Shown here in pieces: positions 9,738 to 19,019 of a stretch of DNA of 64,000 nucleotides. A program made the position numbers and the translations under genes. The first letter of the stretch is position 1. Each line of letters opens with the position of its first letter. Source of the stretch: Deltaproteobacteria bacterium (lineage in GTDB: Bacteria > Desulfobacterota > Syntrophobacteria > Syntrophobacterales > Syntrophobacteraceae); assembly GCA_021780695.1 (NCBI GenBank), contig JAJXYD010000027.1, positions 28,827 through 92,826 on the forward strand. Direction: 5' to 3'. The notes below the pieces were generated by a model, which was given only the letters and a program-made list of their open reading frames with translations, had not been told where the DNA came from and did no database searches.

Positions 9738-10041
9738 TTTAAAATCCTCCTTAACACGGCACCAAACTGTGACCGCACAGCTAGAGATAACAGGAGAAAT
9801 ATAAGAATTATTTCCGGTTGCGCCACAACAATTTGATATAACAGTATTCTTGTCTTCTATCCCTGAGGCTCCCTTTGAGCTTTCGGTCTTTTTTTCTTTT
9901 CCTTGCAAACGGTTTCAACTTGACGTATCTATCTCAGCCGAGGGGAATAAAGGCCCGCATTTTATCCGGATTATCCCCATGCGGGTTTTAAAAGACGCCC
10001 GCTCAAATTTTGAAATTGGAGCAACAGGGAAGGAATGTATT

Positions 10042-10710
10042 ATGAGTTGTTTTGGAACACTGCCGAGGGCCATGGGCCGTTATATTTTTCTTGCCGCACT
10101 TTTGTGTATGGGGCTAGCCGCCTGTTCGCTGGTCCAAACGGCCTGTCCGCCTCCAGCCGTAACGAAGGTCACGCCGCCGCCCCCGCCGCTTCCCCAAAAC
10201 AAGGAACCTTACACGACAGTTGACTTCCATATGCCGCTGTCGCAGATTACCAATCCCGTCATTTATGTATTCAAATCCAAGCGCAGGGTTTATCTTCTTC
10301 AAGGCAAAACGCTCGTACGCGAATATCCTTGCGCACTTGGCCCCCATCCAAAAGGCGACAAATATTTCCGGGGCGACGGAAGAACGCCCGAGGGGAAATT
10401 TCAAATTTGCTACAAAAACCCTTGCAGCAGTTATCATAAATCGATGGCAATAAGCTATCCGACGATAAAGGACGCCAAGAACGCTTTGAAGCGCGGGATT
10501 ATAACCCCCAATCAGTACTGCTCGATAAAAAACGCAGACGACGCCGACAGACTCCCCCCGTCCAACACGTCTCTTGGGGGACAGGTTTTTATCCACGGCG
10601 GCGGGTGCCATCCGGACTGGACACTGGGATGCGTAGCCATAGACAATGCCGACATAGACGAATTATACAAGATTGCGCAGGTAGGCACGCCGGTCTATAT
10701 AATGCCCTAA
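10042..10710 (+). CDS. L,D-transpeptidase (YkuD) lipoprotein
   Basis: 222 residues starting at the ATG after GGAAGGA. The N-terminus is a lipoprotein signal ending in the lipobox LAAC (C28), then a proline-rich stretch (PPPPPLPQ). The YkuD domain starts around VIYVFKSKRRVYLL and carries the catalytic motif with H185 and C197 (HGGGCHPDWTLGC). The SxGC serine of the family is a leucine-preceded T-L-G-C here. The protein probably forms 3-3 peptidoglycan crosslinks or anchors a lipoprotein in the periplasm. A GCCCT-AAAAA-AGGGC hairpin spans its stop codon. Confidence 0.85.
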   Translation: MSCFGTLPRAMGRYIFLAALLCMGLAACSLVQTACPPPAVTKVTPPPPPLPQNKEPYTTVDFHMPLSQITNPVIYVFKSKRRVYLLQGKTLVREYPCALGPHPKGDKYFRGDGRTPEGKFQICYKNPCSSYHKSMAISYPTIKDAKNALKRGIITPNQYCSIKNADDADRLPPSNTSLGGQVFIHGGGCHPDWTLGCVAIDNADIDELYKIAQVGTPVYIMP

Positions 10711-10820
10711 AAAAGGGCTAAAGCACCCACTGAGAGCAGCCACGGCGATACAGCCCCCTTGGACCTGTTGCGCGAAGTGATTAAATGACTATCGTTTCAA
10801 CAGGAAGGAGGGAAACTCCC

Positions 10821-11015
10821 ATGAAAAAGCTAATTGGAACAAGTCTTTTTTTGGCTTTTTTGCTCCTTACGGGCTTTGCGGATGCTTCCACCTGTAAATG
10901 CCCGCGCTATTGCGCTTTCACCACCACCGAGCAGAGAGTTTTTGCCAATCCGCACTCCGGATGGGTGGTTATGCCCGTTGAAAGTCAACCTATTTGCAAT
11001 TCGCCCAGAGGTTAG
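10821..11015 (+). CDS. Small exported Cys-containing protein
   Basis: 64 residues from the ATG at 10821, preceded by a strong AGGAGG. Residues 1-22 form a Sec signal peptide (MKKLIGTSLFLAFLLLTGF then ADA). The mature part is about 40 residues with cysteines in TCKCPRYC and near the end (PIC). I do not recognise a family. An intrinsic terminator directly follows, so it is transcribed as the last gene of its unit. Confidence 0.65.
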   Translation: MKKLIGTSLFLAFLLLTGFADASTCKCPRYCAFTTTEQRVFANPHSGWVVMPVESQPICNSPRG

Positions 11016-11022
11016 GGTCCTT

Positions 11023-11063
11023 TGAGGCGAGGTCATCGCAAGTGAGCTCGCCTCATTTTATTT
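11023..11063 (+). terminator. Intrinsic terminator
   Basis: TGAGGCGAG (11023-11031) pairs perfectly with CTCGCCTCA (11047-11055), followed by TTTTATTT. It stands 8 nt after the small exported protein gene. Confidence 0.8.
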
Positions 11064-11273
11064 GCTCTCATCTCAACCGGCCGGCGATATCTTTCAATCC
11101 ACGCCTATATCAATACAAACTGGTGTTTAAACCATTTCCTTTAGCGCACTTGGACTACAATGCCAAGCGGTCGTAATAGCTTACATTAATTCTCACAATA
11201 GAATATGTATTGATTCCGGGTGGAGTTTGGATTAGGAAATAGCGGTTCGCCATAGATGCTGCTGGAGTGGAAA

Positions 11274-12431
11274 ATGAGTGAAAAGAATCCCGGGAAAGAA
11301 AACAAGGGGGCCTCACGCGTCCAAATCCGCAATGGGATCGCGGCGCTCGCGGCCCTGATAATCCTGATGCTTTGGCTATCCGGGGCTTTTGTAAGGAAGG
11401 TGGGTCCCGAATCGGCGAGCACTAAAACGGCCCTGGGGCAGCCTAAGCCCAAGCAGACGATCTTCAGGGCCGAGAACAAGACTTTTCCTCTCTTCATCGG
11501 GCAGGTCGGAACCATCCGCTCCAGGAGCGAAGCGCAGGTTTCCAGCCACATCATGGCCCAGATCACCGATATTCGAGTTCAACCCGGCCAGTGGGTCCAG
11601 GGACCGGAGGACGGCCAAACGCCCACCGTACTGGCAACGCTTGACAACCGGGCGATTCTGGCAAAGCTCGGGCAGGCCGAGTCGCAGGTCTCAGCCCTTG
11701 GGGATGCGATCGGCGGAGCCAGAGCGAACCTGGAAAAAGCACAGGCGGACGCGGATCGCTACCAGAACCTTTTTAAAAACGGGGCAGCTACCGCTCAGCG
11801 CGCACAGTACGCCAGGGTCCAACGCGATGTAGCCGCAAAGGAGACAGCGCGGCTGGAGGCTCAGCAAAAACAGGCTGGGGAGGCCGTAAAGGAAGCCCGG
11901 GTAATGCTAAGTTACACGGTGGTAAAAGCTCCCTTTTCCGGACGCGTTGTTAAAAAGCTTTTAGATGTTGGAGACATGGCTTCGCCGGGGCAGCCCATTT
12001 TTTTTATCGACTCGCCCTCCCAGGCCGAAGCTCATGCGGTGGTTTCCGAATCTCTTCTGCCTTTTCTTAAGACAGGCCAGACGATCAAGGTAGGTATCGA
12101 CGCTCTCAAGCGTACCGTGAAAGGGACAATAAGGGAAATCGTCCCTTCGGCCAATCCGTCCACCCGCACCGTTCTTATAAAAATCACCCTGCCCAGTTCC
12201 TCGGATCTGGTAAACGGGCTATTTGCAAGAATATATATTCCCTATGGCTCTTATACGGCCATCGTAATACCTGCCCGGGCGGTTAGGGAGGTTGGCGAGT
12301 TGTACCTGGTAGACACTGTTGATTCCAAGGGGCGCACCGCAAGGAGGTTCATCAGGCCGGGCCAGACAAGGGGTAAACTCGTCGAGGTCCTCTCGGGACT
12401 AAAAGCCGGCGAGGAGGTTTTAGTCCCGTGA
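11274..12431 (+). CDS. RND efflux periplasmic adaptor (HlyD/AcrA-type membrane fusion protein)
   Basis: 385-residue adaptor that links an inner-membrane RND pump to an outer-membrane channel. An N-terminal membrane anchor (GIAALAALIILMLWLSGAFV) is followed by the split lipoyl/biotinyl-like domain (SRSEAQVSSHIMAQI and VKAPFSGRVVKKLLDVGDM), a coiled-coil hairpin between them (about 120-190), and a beta-barrel region. The ATG at 11274 has GGAG at good distance; an ATG at 11256 in the same frame is possible. The gene overlaps the pump gene by 4 nt (GTGA). No TolC-like gene is in the window. Confidence 0.88.
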   Translation: MSEKNPGKENKGASRVQIRNGIAALAALIILMLWLSGAFVRKVGPESASTKTALGQPKPKQTIFRAENKTFPLFIGQVGTIRSRSEAQVSSHIMAQITDIRVQPGQWVQGPEDGQTPTVLATLDNRAILAKLGQAESQVSALGDAIGGARANLEKAQADADRYQNLFKNGAATAQRAQYARVQRDVAAKETARLEAQQKQAGEAVKEARVMLSYTVVKAPFSGRVVKKLLDVGDMASPGQPIFFIDSPSQAEAHAVVSESLLPFLKTGQTIKVGIDALKRTVKGTIREIVPSANPSTRTVLIKITLPSSSDLVNGLFARIYIPYGSYTAIVIPARAVREVGELYLVDTVDSKGRTARRFIRPGQTRGKLVEVLSGLKAGEEVLVP

Positions 12432-15400
12432 CCGAGGTCAAGCAACACAAAGGGATGACGCGGATAGTCACCACGTTTCTACAGGGAAACCTTTCGGTGA
12501 TCCTCATCCTGGTAAGTCTAATCGTGGGCGCGGTGGCCATCGCGGTTACGCCTCGGGAAGAAGACCCGCAGATCGTTGTTCCGATCGCGGACATAATGGT
12601 CACTATGCCGGGAGCCTCGGCCAGAGAGGTGGAACGCCAGGTTTCAACGCCTCTTGAAAAGCTTCTCTACCAGATAGACGGCGTCGAGTACGTCTATTCC
12701 ACGAGTTCCCCCTCTCAGGCGGTGGTAACGGTGCGATTCTACGTCGGAGAGGATTTGGAGCGCAGTTGGGTAAAGCTCTACAACAAGATCAATTCCAATC
12801 TCGATATTGTGCCGCCGGGAGTAACCGGATGGGCCGTAAAGCCGGTTGAAATAGACGATGTTCCCATCATTAACCTCACCCTGTACAGCAAAATCTACAG
12901 CGACTACGTTCTCCATCGCCTTGCCGAGGAACTCGAAATCCGGCTGCAGGGGGTTAAAAACGCCGGAAAGACCTATATAGTAGGCGGAAGGCGCCGGCAG
13001 GTGACAGTCCATCTATCCGCGCAGCGCATGGCTGGAAGAGGCATAGCAATGGACGCCGTCGAGCGGGCGATAAAAGGGGCAAACGGCTCCCTTCAGGCAG
13101 GCAGCCTCATTCAGGGCGACAATGTCATCGATTTTCACGCCGGCCGTTTTCTTATAACCGCAGACGAGGTAAAAAATCTCGTTGTGGGCGTCCAGAACAT
13201 GAGTCCGGTTTTCCTAAAGGACGTGGCGAGGGTGGCCGACGGCCCTCAGGAACCGGACAACTATGTCAGGATTTCTTATGCCAAAAGGGCCTTCTCCTAT
13301 ATGGACCCGGCCGCGCATGGGGGCAAAAGGCCCGCCGATATCAAAACCGGTGTCGATTACCCGGCGGTAACCGTAGCCGTTGCCAAACGGAGGGGGACCA
13401 ACGCCGTCTGGGTTGCCGAGGAGGTTAGAGCCGAAGCCAAGGCGTTCGCGCGCTCGGCGCTGCCAAAGGGTGTTTACATTCGGGTCACCAGGGACTACGG
13501 GCAAACGGCCGATTCAAAAGTTAACGATCTTATGGAAGACCTTCTGGTCGCCATCGTCATCGTAGTGCTCCTGCTATCCTACACGCTTGGCTGGAGGGAA
13601 GGCATCATCATTGCCCTGGCGGTTCCGGTCACCTTCAGCATTACCCTTATCATAAATCTTCTCTGTCATTACACGATTAACCGGGTGACTCTGTTTGCCC
13701 TCATCCTCGCTCTGGGCCTTGTGGTCGACGACCCCATAGTGGACGTTGAAAACATTCATCGTCATTTCTCGATGAGAAACGAAAGTCCCTTCGACGCGAT
13801 CGTAAGCGCGGTAAACGAAGTGCGACCGCCCATCATCCTTGCCACCCTGGCGGTTATAATCTCTTTTGTGCCGATGTTTTTCATAACCGGAATGATGGGC
13901 CCCTATATGGCGCCCATGGCCCTTAACGTCCCGGTAGCAATGCTTTCAAGCCTACTGGTCGCCTTTACCATAACGCCCTGGCTGTCTTTGCACATGCTCA
14001 AAGGAAGCTACGAACACCCCGTAGAAAAGCCCTACAACATGGAAGAGGACCGATTTTTCAAAATCTACAGCCGTGTTCTCAACCCCATGTTCAAAAGCTC
14101 CAGGCTTCGAAAGGGGCTCATCGGCCTGATCGCGGTCCTTATGGCCTTTGCCGTGCTTCTTGTGGTAACCGGCAGGGTCCCGCTCAAGATGCTCCCCTTC
14201 GACAACAAAAACGAGCTCGATATCGTTATCGACATGCCCGAAGGAACAACCCTTGAGACCACCCAGGCAACCGCGGGCGATATCAGCCGCTATTTGATAG
14301 GGCTTCCCGAGACAACCGACGTCACAAGCTATTCGGGCACGGCAAGCCCGATGGATTTTAACGGCCTGGTCCGCCACTATTATCTGAGGCAGGGCCCCCG
14401 GTACGCGGACGTGAGGGTAAACTTCATAGACAAAGAGTACAGAGAACAGCAAAGCCATGCCATAGCGCTTCGGATAAGAAACGGACTTACGGCCATCGCC
14501 CGAAAAGACGGAGCGCGGATAGAAATAGTTGAAAACCCTCCGGGCCCACCCGTACTGGACACTCTGGTCGCTGAAGTCTACGGAGGCATAGGCCGGCCCT
14601 ACGGCCAACTGGTCAACAAGGCAAAGATCGTCCGTTCCATAATGGAGAAGACTCACGGTGTGGTCGATATTGACGATTTCATCGTGGCCCCTCAGAAAAA
14701 GGTCATTTTCAAGATAGACAGGCTGAAGGCGGCCTTGAGCGGCATCTCCGAACAGCAGATCGCGCAGGCTCTTCAAGGTTCGGTCCTGGGGGCCGATCCG
14801 AGCGCTCTCATGATCGACAACGAGGTCCGCCCCGTAAATATCGAGCTTCGCCTCCCAAGACAGGAGCGCGCTCTTAAGGCCCAACTCAGGCAAATCATGA
14901 TCACAGGGGCAAGCGGGCAAAAGGTGTTTTTGTCCGACCTTGGAACTTTTGAAAATACGATTATCGATCAGCCCATTTACCACAAGAACTTAAAGCCCGT
15001 GGTCTACGTCTTTGGCGATACCGCGGGGCTTCCTCCCCCAAACGCCGTTTTGGAGCTCGAAAACAAAATCGAACATGTCCAGGCTCTAAAAGACGTAAGC
15101 GTTCTCTGGTCGGGCGAAGGGGAGTGGCACGTCACGATCCATGTTTTCCGAGACCTGGGGATTGCCTTTGGAATCGCGGTGCTCGGCATCTATATCCTGC
15201 TGCTCTACCAGACCCAGAGCTACCTTCTGCCGGCAATCCAGCTCATAGCCCTGCCCCTTTCGGTAATAGGGATTTTGCCCGGATTCTGGATATTAAACCT
15301 TTTAACCGCTCACCGGGTCGGAGGATGGGAAAACCCGGTCTTTTTCACTGCCACGGCGATGATTGGAATGATAGCGCTTTCGGGCATCGCTACAAGAAAC

Positions 15401-15688
15401 GCCATTCTTCTCATCGAGTTTGTGGAGGAGCGCAAAAAGGAGGGAAAACCCCTGAAAAGATCTCTCATCGAAGCCGGGGCGCTCAGGACAAGGCCGATAT
15501 TTCTCACCTCCCTTGCCGCAATGCTTGCCGCATGGCCCATAAGTCTTGACCCGGTCTTTTCCGGCCTTGCCTGGGCCTTGATATTCGGTATAGCGGTTTC
15601 CACCTTTTTTACCCTCATCGTAGTGCCGGTTGTCTATTTCATGGCCTACGGAGAGGTTGACTCCAAAGAGCAAAAGGACCAGCAGTAA
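12428..15688 (+). CDS. RND efflux transporter permease (AcrB/MdtB family)
   Basis: 1086-residue proton-driven inner-membrane pump with two repeats of transmembrane helices and large periplasmic loops. The first helix is near residues 20-40. The proton-relay pair in TM4 is present as LGLVVDDPIVDVENIHRH (DD). The second-half TM10-11 block GIATRNAILLIEFVEERKKEG is also typical. It starts at a GTG that overlaps the adaptor stop, so both are co-translated. Substrate class cannot be read from the sequence; the DD pair excludes a degenerate pump. Confidence 0.92.
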   Translation: MTEVKQHKGMTRIVTTFLQGNLSVILILVSLIVGAVAIAVTPREEDPQIVVPIADIMVTMPGASAREVERQVSTPLEKLLYQIDGVEYVYSTSSPSQAVVTVRFYVGEDLERSWVKLYNKINSNLDIVPPGVTGWAVKPVEIDDVPIINLTLYSKIYSDYVLHRLAEELEIRLQGVKNAGKTYIVGGRRRQVTVHLSAQRMAGRGIAMDAVERAIKGANGSLQAGSLIQGDNVIDFHAGRFLITADEVKNLVVGVQNMSPVFLKDVARVADGPQEPDNYVRISYAKRAFSYMDPAAHGGKRPADIKTGVDYPAVTVAVAKRRGTNAVWVAEEVRAEAKAFARSALPKGVYIRVTRDYGQTADSKVNDLMEDLLVAIVIVVLLLSYTLGWREGIIIALAVPVTFSITLIINLLCHYTINRVTLFALILALGLVVDDPIVDVENIHRHFSMRNESPFDAIVSAVNEVRPPIILATLAVIISFVPMFFITGMMGPYMAPMALNVPVAMLSSLLVAFTITPWLSLHMLKGSYEHPVEKPYNMEEDRFFKIYSRVLNPMFKSSRLRKGLIGLIAVLMAFAVLLVVTGRVPLKMLPFDNKNELDIVIDMPEGTTLETTQATAGDISRYLIGLPETTDVTSYSGTASPMDFNGLVRHYYLRQGPRYADVRVNFIDKEYREQQSHAIALRIRNGLTAIARKDGARIEIVENPPGPPVLDTLVAEVYGGIGRPYGQLVNKAKIVRSIMEKTHGVVDIDDFIVAPQKKVIFKIDRLKAALSGISEQQIAQALQGSVLGADPSALMIDNEVRPVNIELRLPRQERALKAQLRQIMITGASGQKVFLSDLGTFENTIIDQPIYHKNLKPVVYVFGDTAGLPPPNAVLELENKIEHVQALKDVSVLWSGEGEWHVTIHVFRDLGIAFGIAVLGIYILLLYQTQSYLLPAIQLIALPLSVIGILPGFWILNLLTAHRVGGWENPVFFTATAMIGMIALSGIATRNAILLIEFVEERKKEGKPLKRSLIEAGALRTRPIFLTSLAAMLAAWPISLDPVFSGLAWALIFGIAVSTFFTLIVVPVVYFMAYGEVDSKEQKDQQ

Positions 15689-16171
15689 ATGAACGACTCC
15701 GCATCTACCGGACCGCACCTGTTTTCGATGGACTCCTGGATCGGTCTGGCGCCTTTTGAAAAAATGTTAAACATGGTTATAGAGAAAGCCGCCCAGGGGC
15801 ATGCAAGGCTTAGAATGCCTTTTTTATTCGATTTTGCCCAGGGAGCGGGTCTTTTGCACGGGGGGGCACTGGTGAGCCTGGCCGACACCTCGGTTGCGAT
15901 AGCGATAAAGACCTTGCTTCCGCCCCAATCTCATTTTGCGACCATATCCCTCGAATCGAAATTCCTTCTTCCGGTAAAAAAGGGCATTGTTACCGCCGAT
16001 GCGTATATAGTTGAAAGAAACAGCAGAATATTTAAAGGGCTTGCGACTATCCGCGATGAAGAGAGTAAAGCCGTGATGGAGTTCAGCTCCGTTTTCAAGG
16101 TTGCAAGAAGCGTTGATATAACTACTATCGAAAACCTCCCGATTCCCAGCTCTAAAAACGACCCCCTATGA
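15689..16171 (+). CDS. PaaI-type hotdog thioesterase
   Basis: 160-residue single hotdog-fold protein. The catalytic helix region LLHGGALVSLADTSVAIAI contains the HGG signature of the PaaI/4HBT-II group, and a beta-strand block (FATISLESKFLLPVKKG) follows. Such enzymes hydrolyse aryl- or acyl-CoA thioesters. The ATG follows the pump stop codon directly, so it is the last gene of the efflux operon. This link could mean that the pump exports acids or lipids released from CoA, but that is inference. Confidence 0.82.
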   Translation: MNDSASTGPHLFSMDSWIGLAPFEKMLNMVIEKAAQGHARLRMPFLFDFAQGAGLLHGGALVSLADTSVAIAIKTLLPPQSHFATISLESKFLLPVKKGIVTADAYIVERNSRIFKGLATIRDEESKAVMEFSSVFKVARSVDITTIENLPIPSSKNDPL

Positions 16172-16177
16172 GATATA

Positions 16178-16240
16178 GCCCGGGGTTTACGGCCGGCAGA
16201 TAAATTTTACCCGGCTCTAACTGCCCGGGCATATTTTTTT
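16178..16240 (+). terminator. Terminator of the efflux operon
   Basis: GCCCGGG (16178-16184) pairs with CCCGGGC (16224-16230), with an inner GCCGG/CCGGC hairpin in the loop, followed by ATATTTTTTT. The stem is split by a long loop, so efficiency is uncertain. Confidence 0.55.
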
Positions 16241-16340
16241 GCCCACGCACTTGGCTCTCTATTGAACGGAGCTACCAGCTCCTTGTTTTATGCCGGTATT
16301 CCTACTAAAATTACGCAAGATTGCTACGCGAGGATTGGAC

Positions 16341-17012
16341 GTGAAACATCAAAGAGGCGCAAGAAAGAAAACCTGCTACTATAAGACGCTGGGCATATCG
16401 GTTCGGGCTACCCAGCAGGAGATACGCAGCGCTTTTCGCTATCTTGCGATGAAGCTCCATCCCGATCGCAATCCCGGCAACCCCTTGAGCGCCGAGCGTT
16501 TCTGCGAAGTCCGAAAGGCCTATGAAACGCTAAAGGATCCGGCTGCCAAGGCCCGATACGACAGGCTTAACGGCTACGGTAAGTTAAGGGAAAAATTTTC
16601 CGATTCCTCCTGGACCGACCTTGACAGCGAGGGGGGCGAGGCCCTCTCTTTCGATGAGATATTTCAGAACCTGTTCGGCATAGGCAACAGGCATAGAAGA
16701 ACCACGCACGGCAGCGACTTGAGATTTGACCTGCAGATCGCCAGGAGCGCACTTAATAACGGGGGTTTTCACGAAGAAATCAGCTACGTGAAAATGGTCT
16801 TCTGCCAATGCCATAACAGCTCCGAGCGGCTGGGATGCCGCCTGTGCGGCGGAGTTGGTGAAATAGAGCAAGAGAGTTCTCTGCGGGTGTGGATTCCGGC
16901 CGGGATATCAAGCGAAACAAGAATCAGGGTGCCCGGGGCCGGGGATGCGGCCGTGGCCGCCCTAGCCCCGGGGGATTTGATATTGTCTATTAAAATCATC
17001 GAGGGGTGTTAG
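16341..17012 (+). CDS. DnaJ-like J-domain protein with reduced zinc centre
   Basis: 223 residues from the GTG at 16341, which has GAGGA in front; an ATG at 16290 would add 17 residues. The J domain covers about 12-78 with the HPD motif at 40-42 (KLHPDRNPGNP). A DnaJ-type C-terminal strand block remains (RVWIPAGISSETRIRVPGAG, 182-201). The four CxxCxGxG repeats of DnaJ are reduced to CxC (155-157) and CRLCGGVG (C166, C169), enough for one zinc site at most. It should stimulate DnaK ATPase through HPD. It lies 16 nt before moaC. Confidence 0.8.
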   Translation: MKHQRGARKKTCYYKTLGISVRATQQEIRSAFRYLAMKLHPDRNPGNPLSAERFCEVRKAYETLKDPAAKARYDRLNGYGKLREKFSDSSWTDLDSEGGEALSFDEIFQNLFGIGNRHRRTTHGSDLRFDLQIARSALNNGGFHEEISYVKMVFCQCHNSSERLGCRLCGGVGEIEQESSLRVWIPAGISSETRIRVPGAGDAAVAALAPGDLILSIKIIEGC

Positions 17013-17028
17013 GAGGCTACATACTTGT

Positions 17029-17511
17029 ATGTCTACGGATGAACTGACCCATATAGACGATGCGGGCCGTCTTCGGATGGTTGATGTGAGCGGCAAGGAG
17101 CCGACGTGGCGGGAAGCCCGGGCTGAGGCTTTTCTAACCCTTGCCCAGGATACGCTAAGGCGCATTTGCTCCGGGGATATCCCCAAAGGCAATGTTTTCG
17201 AGGCTGCCAGACTTGCCGGCATTATGGCAGCCAAAAAGACCGCCGAGATTATTCCTCTTTGCCACCAGATCCCATTGAGCGCCATTGAGCTGGATTTTTT
17301 CCCCGATCCGCTAAAAGGCGAAATCCGGATAACTTCCATGGCTAAGACCAACGACCGTACGGGAGTAGAGATGGAGGCGCTGGTTGCAGTCACTACCGCG
17401 GCCCTTACCGTCTACGACATGTGCAAGGCTATCGACCGGGCCATGAAGATCAGGCAGGCCCGTTTGACCTTCAAAAGCGGCGGGAAGAGCGGAGTATTTG
17501 AACAAGCTTAG
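17029..17511 (+). CDS. moaC: Cyclic pyranopterin monophosphate synthase MoaC
   Basis: 160-residue enzyme of molybdenum cofactor biosynthesis that converts the MoaA product 3',8-cH2GTP to cPMP. Family motifs are RMVDVSGK (16-23), AAKKTAEIIPLCHQIPL (67-83, with the active-site lysine and histidine), GVEMEAL (112-118) and YDMCKAID (129-136), ending with FKSGGKSG. No moaA is in the window. Molybdenum or tungsten enzymes such as formate dehydrogenase are therefore expected in this organism. The gene appears co-transcribed with the J-domain gene. Confidence 0.95.
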   Translation: MSTDELTHIDDAGRLRMVDVSGKEPTWREARAEAFLTLAQDTLRRICSGDIPKGNVFEAARLAGIMAAKKTAEIIPLCHQIPLSAIELDFFPDPLKGEIRITSMAKTNDRTGVEMEALVAVTTAALTVYDMCKAIDRAMKIRQARLTFKSGGKSGVFEQA

Positions 17512-17620
17512 GCCATGAAAGAGTGTTTTAAAAAATACGCCATTACGAATGGTTTTTCTTTACAGCATATAGGGATAGTGTTAATAGAATTTCTTTTACG
17601 TTTTGTTATGGAGCTTCACT

Positions 17621-17983
17621 ATGGATAAAGAAACTCAGGCGTATTTCAAGGAAGTCCTACTCAAAAGGTTGGACGAACTTTATTCTGAAGCAGAAAAGAC
17701 CGTGGCCGGCATGAACGACAGCGAGGAGAATTTCCCCGACCCCACCGATCGTGCCACCCTTGAATCCGACAGAAACTTCGTGCTGCGGATCCGCGATCGT
17801 GAACGAAAGCTGATCTCAAAGATACGCGAAGCGCTGCAAAGAATCGAGGAGGGAAATTTCGGCCAGTGCGAAGAGTGCGGCGACGACATAGGCTTTGAGC
17901 GACTGAGCGCCAGGCCTGTTACCACCTTGTGCATTGAGTGCAAGCGCAAGCAGGAAGCCGGGGAACGAGCCAGAGGGACCTAA
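17621..17983 (+). CDS. dksA: RNA polymerase-binding transcription factor DksA
   Basis: Canonical 120-residue DksA. The coiled-coil tip carries the functional D-x-x-D-x-A pattern in FPDPTDRATLESD (D40, D43, A45), and the C4 zinc finger has C83, C86, C104 and C107 (QCEECGDDI, LCIECKRKQ). It binds the RNA polymerase secondary channel and mediates the ppGpp response. Start at the ATG at 17621 with GGAG upstream; a TTG at 17603 is in frame but less likely. The second DksA-type gene at 9015-9737 differs in its coil tip. Confidence 0.93.
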   Translation: MDKETQAYFKEVLLKRLDELYSEAEKTVAGMNDSEENFPDPTDRATLESDRNFVLRIRDRERKLISKIREALQRIEEGNFGQCEECGDDIGFERLSARPVTTLCIECKRKQEAGERARGT

Positions 17984-18007
17984 CCGTGGCGGGCGCGGCG
18001 GTTCGCC

Positions 18008-19006
18008 TTAGAACCCGCCTTCGATGTGCATTACATCGCCAGCCCAGACCTGTTCCCGCGCTCCATCCTCGCGCAGTAAAAGGAGTGCTCCCTCCGCCGA
18101 GATCCCTTCGGCCTTTCCAACGATTTGACGGTCTCCGTACACAACCGTAATGGTCTTGCCTATCATCTCCGAGCATTGCTCGATTTCGGGCAGCAGGGCG
18201 GGCAGTCCTGCCTGGAGAAAACGTTCATATTCGTGCTCGAAACGGCCAAGAAACTCCAGGAGCACTTTTTGTCTCATAACGACCGAGCCGGTTTCAATGG
18301 CAATCGACGTGGCCGGATACCTGAAAGGCCCCTCCATCTCCTCCCTGCCGTGATTGACATTTATTCCTATTCCCACAACTATGAACCGTGAGAAATCCTG
18401 GTCAGACTGAGTTTCAGTCAAAATCCCGGCGACCTTGCGCCCCCGTATCAATACATCGTTTGGCCACTTTATGGAGGCGCCAATCCCGAATGCTTCCCGT
18501 AGCATTTTTACCATTGCCAAAGAACCGATAAAGGATGTTTGAGGGGCGACCCTGGTCGGCAGAAGGTCTCTTAAAAGCATGGAAAGATAAATGCCTCGAT
18601 TGGGAAAAGACATCCATTCCCGTTTTAGCCGCCCCCGCCCCTTTGTCTGTTGCTCCGCCACGACCACAGCCCCATGGGGAGCGCCCTCCGCGGCCAGTTT
18701 CAACGCGTAGTCGTTTGTCGATCCAATCGTTGTCAGGTAATGGTAGCTATGGGCAAGCCACTTTGTGCCAAGATTGTGAACAATTTCCCCATCGGCCAGG
18801 GAGTCGGGAATAGCCATAAGCATGTAACCCAGTCCAGGGCGGCTTTGAACCTCGTAGCCCATCTGTTTTAGCCTGTTGATATGTTTCCAGACCCCGGGCC
18901 TGCTGATGCCGATTTTTTCAGCCAGGGCCTCGCCCGAAACGAAACTGCCGGTGCGGTCCCTCAGGAGTTTAAGAATTTCCAAATGGTTGGATTTTAACGA
19001 ACTCAC
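18008..19006 (-). CDS. birA: Bifunctional biotin-protein ligase / biotin operon repressor BirA
   Basis: 332 residues from a GTG at 19006, preceded by AGGACAGGG; a longer start would run into cobU. Residues 1-60 are a winged helix-turn-helix (EALAEKIGISRPGVWKHINRLKQMGY). The ligase domain has the biotinyl-AMP loop KGRGRLKREW (122-131), KWPNDV (180-185) and the catalytic lysine after it (RKVAGIL). The C-terminal SH3-like domain is complete. The enzyme charges biotin carriers of acyl-CoA carboxylases and likely represses biotin genes. It sits 13 nt after cobU in a DUF3842-cobU-birA unit. Confidence 0.93.
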   Translation of the reverse strand: MSSLKSNHLEILKLLRDRTGSFVSGEALAEKIGISRPGVWKHINRLKQMGYEVQSRPGLGYMLMAIPDSLADGEIVHNLGTKWLAHSYHYLTTIGSTNDYALKLAAEGAPHGAVVVAEQQTKGRGRLKREWMSFPNRGIYLSMLLRDLLPTRVAPQTSFIGSLAMVKMLREAFGIGASIKWPNDVLIRGRKVAGILTETQSDQDFSRFIVVGIGINVNHGREEMEGPFRYPATSIAIETGSVVMRQKVLLEFLGRFEHEYERFLQAGLPALLPEIEQCSEMIGKTITVVYGDRQIVGKAEGISAEGALLLLREDGAREQVWAGDVMHIEGGF

Positions 19007-19019
19007 CCGCCCTGTCCTT

